Positions 31,101-41,473 of a stretch of DNA of 64,000 nt are shown one piece after another. The DNA is from Branchiostoma floridae (Eukaryota > Chordata > Leptocardii > Amphioxiformes > Branchiostomatidae). The position numbers and the translations under genes are program-made. Location of the stretch: positions 22,517-86,516 of the forward strand of contig NW_023365726.1 in NCBI RefSeq assembly GCF_000003815.2, given 5' to 3'. The notes under the pieces were generated by a model, which saw only the letters and a program-made list of their open reading frames with translations, searched no databases and was not told the DNA's origin. The number at the start of each line of letters is the position of its first letter. Position 1 is the first letter of the stretch.

Positions 31101-34064
31101 TGGTGATAACAAATTCCAATCTACGATAGTTCTGGGAAAATACGAATTTTTGAACACATCAATCCTAGCTTGGAAACTCTGGTACTTGAAGTCATGGCTG
31201 TTTCTTGTTCTTTTTTGAGCTGGTATTAGATACTTATCAGTCGGTACGTCCACCAGCTTATTGGTCATTTTGTACATCATGCAAAGTCTGGACATTTTCC
31301 TTCTGTCTTCAAGTGATGTCCACTGTAGATCTGTTTTCATTTTGGTAACACTAGCATCCCTGTTGTAGTTGTTTGTACAGAATCGGGCAGCTTGGTTCTG
31401 TACCCTTTCAAGTTTATCTTTGTCTTTCTTTGTATACGGATCCCATACTGTTGCAGCATATTCAAGGTTAGGTCTTACCAGTGACGTGTATGCAAGTGAT
31501 TTTACGCGGGCTGGGCATGCCCACAAGTTACGTTTGATCACTCCCAATGTCTGTTTGGCCTTGGTTGTTATTTTGTTAACATGGACACCCCACTTCAGCC
31601 CAGTTGTTAACGTAACACCAAGGTATGGGTGGCTTTTTGTGGTTGCTAATGTCTGACCACAAAACTGGTAAGGGGACACATTTGGTGTTCGTTTGTTCGT
31701 TATGTGCATGATATAGCACTTATCAGGATTGAACTGCATAAGCCATTTCCTTTGCCATTCTTCCAGGGTGTTCAGATCTTTCTGAAGAAGTTGTGAGTCA
31801 TTCTTTGCAGATACCTCTATATATAGCAGACAATCATCGGCGAATAACCTCACACTTGAATCGAGCTGGTCTGGCAAGTCGTTTATGTACAAGAGGAAGA
31901 GCAATGGTCCCAGAACAGTCCCTTGTGGAACTCCCGATGCTACTTTAACTGGAGCTGAGGCCTTCCCTTCTACCACTACCGTTTGCTCTCTATTCGTCAG
32001 GAAAGCCTTTAACCAGTTTAATGTAGAACCTTGAATTCCATAGTACTCCAGTTTTGTTATGAGTCTGCTATGTGGGACTTTGTCGAAGGCTTTAGTGAAA
32101 TCAAGTATTGCTAGATCCACCTGTCTTTTATTGTTCAGTGCCCCAGCTATGTCGTGAACTGTTAAAATAAGCTGTGTTTCTGTTGATCTCTTTGCTCTGA
32201 AACCATGCTGGTAGTCCGTTAGTATATTGTGGCCTTCCAAGTGTTTCATGATATGGCTATGAATAATGTGTTCGAGTAGTTTACAGGAAATACAGGTAAG
32301 TGAAACAGGTCTGTAGTTACTGGGAACCGCTCTATCTCCCTTTTTGGAAATGGCGCATATGTTTGCATCTCTCCAGTCTTGGGGGATTTCTCCTGTGTCA
32401 AGCGATTGTTGGAAAATGTTAGTCAAAACAGGTGCGATTTCACTGGCTGTCATTTTGAGGAACCAAGGCGGTATTTGGTCGGGCCCGGATGCTTTGGACG
32501 GATTAAGGCCTTGCAACATTTTTTCTACACCATACGTAGAAATGTCTATATGTTCCATAGGAGTGGTGCAGGGGTTTCCAAGAGATGGCATGTCTGTGGT
32601 GTCTTCTTCTGTGAATACACTTTTAAACTGTGAACTGAGTGCTTCTGCTTTCTTTTCACTGTCACTTATAATGGTGCTCCCCACCTTCAGAGTGGCTACC
32701 CCAACAAGGGCTTAATATTGTAAGCCATTAAAAGCATTAAACATCTGGCCTTGCGCATCCTAGATTGTGTGTGAGAGAAGGTCTACAAGAAAATCGGACT
32801 TAAAGAACGTTTACATTTCCAACTTCCCAATGCAATACGTTGTCAAATTTCACAAGCCTTCGTTAAGGTTATTTTAAAACAGTTGCAATAGCAAACGTTC
32901 GCCGCTAGGGGCGTTAATAGGCCATCACAACATCACAAGGGGATTCCCCGTTACTACTGACAACAAAACACATGCCCGGGACAAATCTGACGCTTGGATT
33001 TACGCCTCCTTCCCAACGGTTTATAGCAAGGTACAAACAGCGTTTAAATCCTCAATTCTATCGTCTATATACTAACAGGAGTTCATGCCAATACTGAATG
33101 GAGCCTTTAAGCTATCAAGAACTGTCCGTTCTCTATAATGTATAAGAACTGCGCGCCGGCGCATGCCCGTAGCCAGGGGGGGTTCGGGGGGGTTTCGGAA
33201 GAACCCCCCCACACACTCAAAAGGTCCGCTTTTTCAGGCTCGAAGGTCCACTTTTTCATGTCCAAGATTTTTTTTTCAAAGGCATGACTGATTTGCATTT
33301 CCCTGATAGACATTTCAGCCAATCGTAGTGAGTCTATCAGCAAAATTGCCCCCAGAAAGTGCAGGAAATGGCTTTTCAGAGGGTCCAGATTTCAAAATTT
33401 CCCCGGACCTCCATTACGACGCCTCGCGCCTTTGATGTCGGACATAGTGAAAATATGTCGAGGGAGTTGGCTTCAAAGACTTACGCAAAAGCCTTGTCCT
33501 TTAATAGAAATTCCATTAAACTTCGCAAGCGATTTTTGCCCGTCAAAATGCAGGAAATTGCGTTTCAGAGGGTCAAAATTTCAATTTTTCCGGGGGAGCA
33601 TGCCCCCGGACCCCCCTAGGTAGCTCACGCCGCTCGATGGTCCCACATTTACCAAAAAGAACCCCCCCAACCAAAATCCTGGCTACGGGCATGCGGCGTT
33701 CATATGAAAGCTCTTTTTCCAGTTAGTAAACAAATTGTTAATGACGGTATTTACATATTGAATGCAAGAATTATAAGATCAACAGACAAAGATATCGATA
33801 TTCATATGCCAAATATGGGTAAGGCTTTTCTGTATGTATTAATACAGTCAAACTAATAAATGGAAACAAATTTGTGCCGCCCCCCTCCCCATGGCTAGCA
33901 TAATAACACTTCCGTAGTTACCTTATAAGATCCTCCACACATGACCGACAGTACCGGTGTCCACATGGTGTTTGTTTTGAATCACGCAGTAACAAGCCAC
34001 AACTCGTACACAGGTATTTAGGATCAGCTCTGCCTCCTTGTAGCTTGACAGAGTATCCTGGCAT
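28173..34064 (-). CDS. Complete RING/zinc-finger/MATH TRAF adaptor (TRAF2/3/5-like)
   Basis: Seven coding exons on the minus strand: 34064-33922, 30842-30785, 30511-30407, 30124-29954, 29623-29462, 29347-28559 and 28394-28173. All phases agree, giving 549 residues, the usual TRAF length. The start is MPGYSVKLQGG with A at -3. A RING spans about 19-60 (Cys19, Cys22, Cys34, His36, Cys39, Cys42, Cys54, Cys59); the last pair is C-x4-C rather than the usual C-x2-C. TRAF-type zinc fingers follow at about 68-213, a long coiled coil at about 255-395, and a MATH domain at 400-549 with LTWKIADF, FFTSRTGYKMCARIYM, VDQNNRENV and NIASGCPLFVP. Such proteins trimerise, bind TNF-receptor or adaptor tails and, through the RING, carry E3 ligase activity in NF-kB/JNK signalling. 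Introns hold a LINE and two small transposons. Confidence 0.95.
29788..29911. mobile_element. 124-bp MITE with 9-bp target duplication
   Basis: Ends TAGCCTCCATAGCAGG and the inverted CCTGCTATGGAGGCTT are flanked by ACATATTCC on both sides (29779-29787 and 29912-29920). It lies in an intron of the full-length TRAF gene. A 9-bp target duplication suits a Mutator-like family. Confidence 0.8.
30921..32714 (-). mobile_element. CR1/L2-group LINE, 5'-truncated, RT frame open
   Basis: A 557-codon frame (32684-31011) encodes a reverse transcriptase: GVEKMLQGLNPSKASGPDQI, YRPVSLTCISCKLLEHI, LDFTKAFDKVPHS, SGVPQGTVLGPLLFLLYIND, RLFADDCLLYI (FADD box), then the thumb and C-terminal NYNRDASVTKM region. 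The 5' endonuclease half is missing; a stop precedes the frame at the truncation point near 32714. The 3' end carries GATACAGATACAGAT repeats, a tail type seen in CR1/L2 relatives. It lies in the first coding intron of the TRAF gene, in the same orientation. Uninterrupted RT suggests a fairly recent insertion. Confidence 0.88.
32939..32949. promoter_or_regulatory. kB palindromic site in TRAF intron
   Basis: Perfect GGGGATTCCCC in the first coding intron of the TRAF gene. Confidence 0.45.
33161..33694. mobile_element. Non-autonomous DNA transposon with CCCGTAGCCAGG ends
   Basis: GCATGCCCGTAGCCAGG at the left mirrors CCTGGCTACGGGCATGC at the right. If the element begins at CCCGTAGCC, CATG flanks it on both sides as a 4-bp target duplication. 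The inside has G-runs and C-runs near both ends and two copies of a motif containing GCAGGAAAT(G/T)GC(T/G)TTTCAGAGGGT. It lies in a TRAF intron. Confidence 0.65.
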
Positions 34065-35178
34065 CGTAGGCTGCCACTCGTTCTATCCGCAATGCACCTG
34101 TGAAATGATATACACATCTTAAAGTTTGTTGTAGCTCTAACTTGTATACGTAGCTAACACGCGTGTACTAAATGATGCTGATTGGTTAGATTGTGATCGT
34201 ATGGCAACGTTTATCCTGTACATGCGCAGTTGTTAGTCACTATTGTGTCTGGTGTCTATTTAGTCCAAACTTCATTCACAATAAATGAATCTCAGAGTTA
34301 CAATGACAAATATTGACTTTGTGAATGGTACGCCATACATTTAATAGATTAATGTGATAACTGGTGGTTAGAACATCAGTGACACCACTCCGGAGCTCCC
34401 ACGCGACTTATCATTTGTCAGTTCTCACGATCACAGCGTCAAGTACATCTGATCCTTCGGCATTGTTTTAACTTCTTCCAAACTAACACCCTGTAGTCAT
34501 CACGTTTATAATTCAACAATTCAATGTTTTATTCGGTAAGGTTCTCACGGGTTAACACAAGGACACCCGAATTTCGTCCTTATTACAATGCCTTTTCACA
34601 CTCAAACTTAACTAATTCATGGTACAAATATATAATTGATTAAAAAAATCATGTTGGACAACCATAGTAAAGTTTTTCGGGCTTTCGTTACACTGATTGA
34701 GCGAGAGAGAGTTTCTCAGAGAAGAGCCCCGTAGCTCCTGCTTCAGTGGGTGGTACGAAGTACTCAGCTATTGTTGCTCCAATGTATGTAATACCTATAT
34801 ATTGAAATTAACGTTACCCATATATATATGTGTGATGAAAGCACTGTGTGAAACAACGGAATATTAAACCTAGTTCCCAACAGTGTAAAAGATCGACTTT
34901 TAAACCATTGCGTAACGGGGATTCCCCAGCAAGTGACTGTCACATGACAACTTAAAACACTTCCCCTACCTGTCTAAGACCTCGACATTAATCCATGTTA
35001 AGTATAAAAAATGTATTTAGTATTTGATTTATTGTTTTCGCTGATATGTAGTTGTGGCATGGCATTGACTGATCACTTCAAAGTCAGGCTATACGAGTAT
35101 ATTGCTAGCTTCTCTATATTCACTTTTCACGATCATTTGGGCATGAGGATACTACGCTCCAAGCAGAGGTCCGGCTTC
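34065..35178. other. Upstream region of the TRAF gene
   Basis: The start exon has a good acceptor just upstream (TTTCACAG, about 34098), so a 5' untranslated exon must lie further up. A kB site is at 34917. No coding exon is seen. Confidence 0.45.
34917..34927. promoter_or_regulatory. kB palindromic site upstream of TRAF start
   Basis: Perfect GGGGATTCCCC about 0.85 kb upstream of the TRAF start codon, probably in the 5' intron. Confidence 0.45.
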
Positions 35179-35317
35179 TGCTGTTTGTTTACCTGTTTTA
35201 TGTGTTTTGCCAACTTTTTGGGGCTTTCTATTTCATACCGCCAACCTCGACGGACATCATGGAATCGGTACAAAATAGAAAGCCCAACAAACGCATAAAA
35301 ACAAGTGAAAAACAGCA
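35179..35317. repeat. Foldback repeat
   Basis: TGCTGTTTGTTTACCTG through GGGGCTTTCTATTTC is mirrored imperfectly by AAATAGAAAGCCC through GTGAAAAACAGCA, with arms of about 60 bp around a short loop. It is a hairpin of the MITE or tandem-inverted kind. No target duplication was identified. Confidence 0.5.
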
Positions 35318-35453
35318 GGTGTAGTTTTTAGTTCGAGGCACAAACCACACAACTCATAGCACTGCTTGAAGAAACAACAAGTACAGAGTACAAATGATGA
35401 GATTCCTGAGTGATTATGAACAAAATGTACGTACCGCAAATAGTGTCACTTAC

Positions 35454-35520
35454 CGATCCCAGAACGTACCCGGCCTCGCACTAGGACGAAAATTTTTGTA
35501 GTTTTGCGCAGGTGATCACT
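35454..35520 (-). other. Candidate 5' untranslated exon of the TRAF gene
   Basis: On the minus strand TCTGGGATCG is followed by the strong donor GTAAGTGAC at 35453. It is the best donor upstream of the TRAF start exon; the upstream border of this exon is not known. Confidence 0.35.
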
Positions 35521-37910
35521 TTTATAAATGAGCCTTTGCTCTTTGAGCCCTCTTTCTCACAATGGGATGTACCTCGTGATGTCGTGGGTACATAGTATTG
35601 TCTTTTTAGGGAAATTTGGGAAGTGAAGTTTCCGAAATGGCATCATTTATAAATTAAGGCTGACGACATCATCAAGCTTCCTTATTCAGAATATTGATCA
35701 ACATAAGACCCGAGAAGGAAAGGAATTCCCAGCCCATCGATATCGGCATAAAGTAGATATCATCTTCAAAATACGGTAATTTTCCTGCATGATATTATTT
35801 TTATTAAATAGTCTCCAGATTTTACGTTATTATTTTATATTTTTTTTCCATATACACTAGTACTGTAATGTGAAGTAATAATAGATGAAAATATGTCAAA
35901 CACAGCGGAAATAAAGCGCCTTTGTGCAGTAGTATAACCAAACAGTCTAGATTATAATAAAAAAAGGTTATCAATTAGCAGATGAAATGATCTACAGACA
36001 ACTGCATGGACAGGTGAGTAGGTTCAGGTATTCAAATTTCCGAACGTTTCTTTCCCTGGACTCTCCTATTTCAGTATGGATAGATACAAAATCAAGCCAA
36101 ACGACCATGGACATTTCAACGTTTTTTTTGTGCTAGCTTCTATTAGTTATCAATAAAGCACCGCGGTTGGAAAGTAAAAACTCTTAGCCGGCACCGGCAC
36201 ATACCATGCTGACGTGTCTCTGACCATTATGGGAGAGGGGGGGGGGGGTCACTTGGACGGATCTTTTTACAAAGATTTGATAATTAATGGACCAAAGGAG
36301 TTAAACAAGTGTCAACAAGACTGTCAATGTCAAAGTAAGACATAGATAGAGCTATGGCTTTGACGGGCAGTATGGCTTCCCAATGAACAGGTGGTAAAGA
36401 AAGTTCTTACCCGGCTTTCGGATGATCACGAGTTCGGCGATACCCCCGAATGACCCCAGACATTCTCACTAACATTGTAGGTAGCTATAGAATTATATGA
36501 TGATTGGAAATTTCTACATCCATTGAGCTGAAACGTAGAGAACTGGGAGATATAGCCATATAGATATGAAAATGTTGCCATTGTCACTTCTAGAGAAAAA
36601 GTACAGTATAGAACATTCCTAGGGCAGTTTTTGGTGCTAGGAACAACTTTCAAATCGACCGTTCCACGGGGATTCCCCGTCATTAGTTTCAGGCGAAAAG
36701 TGACTCACATCCGCCCTTTAAAACGCAGGTCACAAAGGCCCACTTTGCATGCAGGACTCGCAAACTGGCGCAGCCCTCTGTAGGCTCAGGTAGGTATGCC
36801 CATATATTACACACACAGGTATGTCAACGTTAAAAATGTTCGCGTGGCTTGGATTTCGACAAATTAGGAGCACAATATGCTTAGCCTATTGTTCCGTGCC
36901 ATGAAAAGACATGATGGTAAAAGACATGGAGACACCATTGATTATATACTACATATCATATTACTACTAGTTGTACTGTAATAGATTTGATTTGTGTTAA
37001 AATCCTAGCTAAACCGTTTTATAAAGTGTACCAGATAAAATTCTCAGTATCCCCTGCGTTACCACCAACGCTGCTTGAAGTGAACAAAGCTCACGTTTAA
37101 TTTCCGGTTGACGCCTCCGTACCTTCAAGGGCAAACATACATTACGTGACTCATTCCTTCGCCTAACTACTAACCCTGTGTCTTTAATGGCCACGTTTTT
37201 CACTATACAGGGGGGAAAACATGGAAAGAATTCCATAACCCTTCTTCATTTGGTTTTAGAACTCACCTTTTTTGAATGGAACAATATATTTTGAACGCAG
37301 AAAATCTTACGTTAGCCGGGTGTGGGCCATGACTTTGTGCACAGGATCTAACTTCAATAAGAAATGCCACAGCACCTGTGACAGTCTTTTTCATCATTAT
37401 CACGGGCGAATTGCCGAGACCTTCTCCTTCTAGACGTCCCTGCCCCCGGCCCCATAGCGTTCTTTAGCCTCGATCTACAGCCCCACATCTCGAGCAAGTT
37501 GGTCTGGTTAAGTCAGCCGCGGTTGACCAGCATGTGTATATCCGCGTTTATTTACAAACGTTTTACAACGCAGAAGAACGTGCTTATGGATTGGAATTTT
37601 ACCATGCGCCTTACGTAGTTACCTGGTTAACTAACATGGATGGCACCCAGGCTAATTATAAAACGTACCGTGTTCAGATGAACAATCTTCGGTTGATCCA
37701 AAGCTAGTATCTTGCTCGTAAAAAATTCCAGCGTACTTTGGGCGTTGTCTCCCAAAAAGGTGAGTTTAGCTTTTGAAGAGTGTCAAACTGAACTGGTAAC
37801 AAAAGATGAGTATGACTAACCAGTTGAACATTCAAAGAATGTATATCGCCCACTTCAGTACATAGAGTAACAGATATGTTTTCAATGAATTGGTTACATA
37901 GATATGATGC
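35521..37910. other. Intergenic, no gene seen
   Basis: AT-rich spacer with a G-run near 36236-36250 and a kB site at 36668. The short minus-strand frames at 36426-36683 and 37009-37236 have no supporting features. Confidence 0.5.
36668..36678. promoter_or_regulatory. kB palindromic site
   Basis: Perfect GGGGATTCCCC about 1.2 kb upstream of the candidate TRAF 5' exon. Confidence 0.45.
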
Positions 37911-38012
37911 ATTCCGTATCGCCTAGGTACGTACGATCCGACGCCGCATGAGCAGGTCGGATCGCCCTAAGGCCGACCCGCGGGAGGGCTGGGATGGAGG
38001 GCGATACGGAAT
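37911..38012. repeat. Short GC-rich inverted-repeat element
   Basis: ATTCCGTATCGCC and GGCGATACGGAAT bound a 102-bp GC-rich insert holding a further GGTCGGATC...CCGACC partial palindrome. It looks like a very small MITE. Confidence 0.5.
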
Positions 38013-38305
38013 ACACCGTGCTGTGTTTTATTTATATCATGCCAACCTGACATACACACATGGATAATGGATGCTAATACACGTTTTGTTTTGTTTTGTT
38101 GTTCTTTATGCTTATGTTACAGTACTAAGTTTACCCTGGACGAAAGATCTATCTGCGCACCTGGTACACTAGATTTTGTGTCTTCTACGTAAATTAGTCT
38201 AATGACAGAGTTCATCATATATCAGGCATGTTACAAAACATCAACATGTACCAGCGGCCACATGTACAGCAAAAAAGCAATATTATTGTTAATTTACATT
38301 ACCCA

Positions 38306-39988
38306 AGATTTGCCCATGGAGTCACCACCACTGATCGAAGTCAACAACAAGCCACCTTTTCTGAAAAACATCAAAGTTACAGCTCGGGAAGTTACAAAGC
38401 TCATTAAGGATCTTGATGCCAACAAGGCAACTGGGCCAGACAATATTCCGGTAGTTGTTCTTAAAAACAATTCTCCTGAATTATCTCCCATCCTGGCCAA
38501 GCTTTTTAATCGCTGCTTAAAGGGAAAATGTTTTCCCTCCATGTGGAAGATATCATCAGTTTGTCCTGTTTTTAAGAACGCTGGAGAACGGTCATCTCCA
38601 TCCCAGTATCGGCCAATTAGTCTTCTCTGTATCATTAGTAAACTCTTCGAGTCCTTCATAAACAAGGCAGTACTCACCCATCTTGAAGACAACAATCTCC
38701 TGAGCGACAAACAGTATGGTTTTAGATCTTCTAGGTCCACGGCAGATGTTCTAACTGTCATAACCCATCGAATAAGTACAGCCCTTGATGGTGGCTTTGT
38801 GACCAGAGCAGTTGCCTTAGATATATCAAAAGCGTTTGACAAGGTATGGCATAGAGGTTTACTGCATAAACTTGCCAGCTATGGCATCTGCGGCAAGATT
38901 CTAGCAACAATAAAATCCTTCCTGTTCTGCAGATCTCTGAAGGTCGTTATAAATGGTCAATCATCAGAATGTCATAGCATCAATGCTGGAGTACCGCAAG
39001 GATCCATCCTCGGTCCAACATTATTTTTAATCTACATAAACGATCTGCCTGATCATATACTCAGATCATTTGTCGACATATATGCTGATGACACTTCAGT
39101 ATTTGGCCACACATCCAAGAGATGTAATGACCGCTCCCTTGCAGCTAATCTCTCTGCTGACCTTGATCATACAGTTCAATGGGGCAAAACGTGGCTTGTG
39201 ACCTTCAACCCTTCAAAAACAAACCTTCTTTCGTTCCATCATAAGAGATCCGATCCGAACCTGCCACCGGTCCAAATGAGTGGGACTCTACTTAAAGAAG
39301 CCCAATGCTTTGAGCGACTCTTGGGCCTAAAATTTACACCTGATCTTAAGTGGAATTGTTACATCCAATCCGTTGCCAAGGAAGCTGGGAAAATGGTGGG
39401 CTCTTTGTACCGAACCAGAAAATATCTTACCCCCTCTGCTATTCTTTATCTTTATAAGAGTCAGATAAGGCCCAAAATGGAATATTGTTGTCACATTTGG
39501 GCTGGAGCCTCCCAGAACTCCCTGACCTGCCTCAATAGAGTACAAAAACGGTTAAGGAACATTGTTGGCAGCGACTTATTCGCCACACTACAACCATTGG
39601 CCCAAAGGCGTGATGTAGCTAGCCTAGCACTTTTCTATCGGTACTTCCATGGTAAATGCTCGGCAGAACTTCATTCACTTGTGCCTTCAATACGAACCTT
39701 CACAGCAAGAACGCGTTTAGCCACTTCCACGGAAACAAATCATCCTTTTTCCTCCACAATCCACCTAACAGGAGGAAGTTCCACGCTCAGAGCTTATTTC
39801 CTAGAACAACATCGCTATGGAATAAGCTTCCACGGACTTGCTTCCCCACAGAGTACAGCCTGAAACTGTTCAAATTAAGGGTAAACAAACATCTCTCTTC
39901 ACAATTCAGTAACGTAACCCAAAACGCTTGAGTGGCTCCACGAGCCTTGTTTTGCGGTGACCTCAAAGTAAATAAAAAATAAAAAAAA
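38306..39988 (+). mobile_element. CR1/Jockey-type LINE, 5'-truncated with a late frameshift
   Basis: An open frame from about 38306 to 39750 encodes RT: KDLDANKATGPDNIP, YRPISLLCIISKLFESF, LDISKAFDKVWHRG, INAGVPQGSILGPTLFLIY, DIYADDTSVFG (YADD box), NPSKTNLLSFH and a C-terminal QKRLRNIVG region. The last part continues in another frame (FLHNPPNRRKFHAQSLF, LWNKLPRTCFP, to a stop at 39929-39931), so a frameshift lies near 39745-39755 at a T-run. The 3' end is A-rich (AATAAAAAATAAAAAAAA). The endonuclease half is missing. It is a dead insertion, but only lightly damaged. Confidence 0.88.
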
Positions 39989-41357
39989 CCTGTCCGCCAC
40001 TTCTATTCTTCATTAAATATGTCAAAGCGACGGCATTGGTTCTGACATGCCCTTGTTGAGTAATGATTTCTCAGAAATATTAATATATAATTTGGTGTTC
40101 ACTTTTAAGTTAATTTGTACAGCTGTGTTGATAGAAGACATTATGGATCAGAGTTGAAGTGTAACTGTCAACAAAAAATGGATACACCGCTCACTGTGTC
40201 ACGTGTTCTATCTGCATAACGTAACGTCACATAGCAGTGGATTGCTCATTCCTTGACAAAGGCTGGAGTTGGTCAGTCAAAAATTTGGGTAAGCTCTTTT
40301 TTTGTTTCAACTACAGTACAACTCTGACCCAGAATGCAATTCGTTAATCAGACGTCTGAACTTGAGAGTACAGAAGAATATACCATAGCCTGTATACCGA
40401 TGATTTCTGAACTTGAATGCCACGCCAATGAAAGAAGATATTGAGGGTTGAAGACCAAAATGTTTCCTGACTGCTTGTTTTCCCTGACAGCTGTTTTTAT
40501 TCGGCTGTAAAAATATGTCTACCTAGACCTAATAGCGATACCTTGACGTCATCACTTCAGGTCAAAGCAAATCCCCCTGTATGCCTTCTGAACGTTTAAA
40601 CCCTCCATCCAAACGGAAAAGAGAAGCGTCTGGGGGATGGTACGATAGAGTACAATTCTAAATACACCCTTGTCCCTACATATAACTTGTCCAGGCTAGA
40701 TCAAACATAATATTAATATTAGCGACAATTTGTCTGACTAAAGGCAGCAGATATATTGTGTACTTCCATATGCTGCCATTACGGTGGTACACATGCAGTA
40801 GGTTAGATAGAACAAGAGAAAGTTACACACGGTTGATCTCTTATGATGCAAGTACGACCTGTTGGATATGATATGTAGTGCACGGAAAAAAAGACGAAAT
40901 GTCTATCATGGCAAATCCTTGGGAAATGTACCACCTCCAATCTTCCGCTATATTTTCTTCAGCCCTTATCGTCTCAGAATATAACGTTAGCTTTCCCAGG
41001 GAAATCCCCTTCCACGTCTTCAGACATTGCATCACCACGTGCACCTTCCGGATCCATTGAGTATCGCAGCATATCCACCCACAGAGGCCGGTTCGTTATC
41101 AATGTTGAGAGGGACGCAGTCGCCGGTCGGACATATGTGGAGGTACTTATAAGACTAAAATCGAGATTCGCTAAATATTACTTTTTGAAAATCACGGAAA
41201 CTATAAGACTTGCGCGAGGATAGGCACTACGCAGGAAGAAGTATATTTTATATGTATTTCAAAAACATCTGAATTTATTCTATGAGATGTCAAAGTCCTA
41301 TGTACGACGTATTCTAACTTCTACTAGATGATGACATCTTGTATCACTCGTTGATGA
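39989..41357. other. Intergenic, no gene seen
   Basis: No supported exon. Short overlapping frames on both strands at 40841-41060 are treated as chance. Confidence 0.45.
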
Positions 41358-41473
41358 AGTTTTCTCGATTGTTCTGGTCCATCTCTATTTTTGTGATGGA
41401 CCAATACAACCGCGAACCCGTCATCATCGCCTTCCAACTGGACTTGATGATGCCCCAGATGGGAGCTGTCAAG
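41358..41473 (+). pseudogene. TRAF MATH-exon fragment with partial inverted duplication
   Basis: On the plus strand FVMDQYNREPVIIAF followed by AAG and a GTAATG donor resembles the MATH block of the TRAF gene (VDQNNRENVTDAF). Directly before it, on the minus strand, the sequence reads MDQNNRENF, so about 40 bp of the same block is present head to head. No matching upstream exon is seen, and no acceptor directly precedes the plus-strand copy. A frame at about 42041-42185 (FNVTPWCTFGVKL, RDDLVLAMF, KVPV) might be a very diverged last MATH exon (compare NIASGCPLFVPL, DDTM, KV.V), but this is weak. I read this as a broken TRAF copy. Confidence 0.5.
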
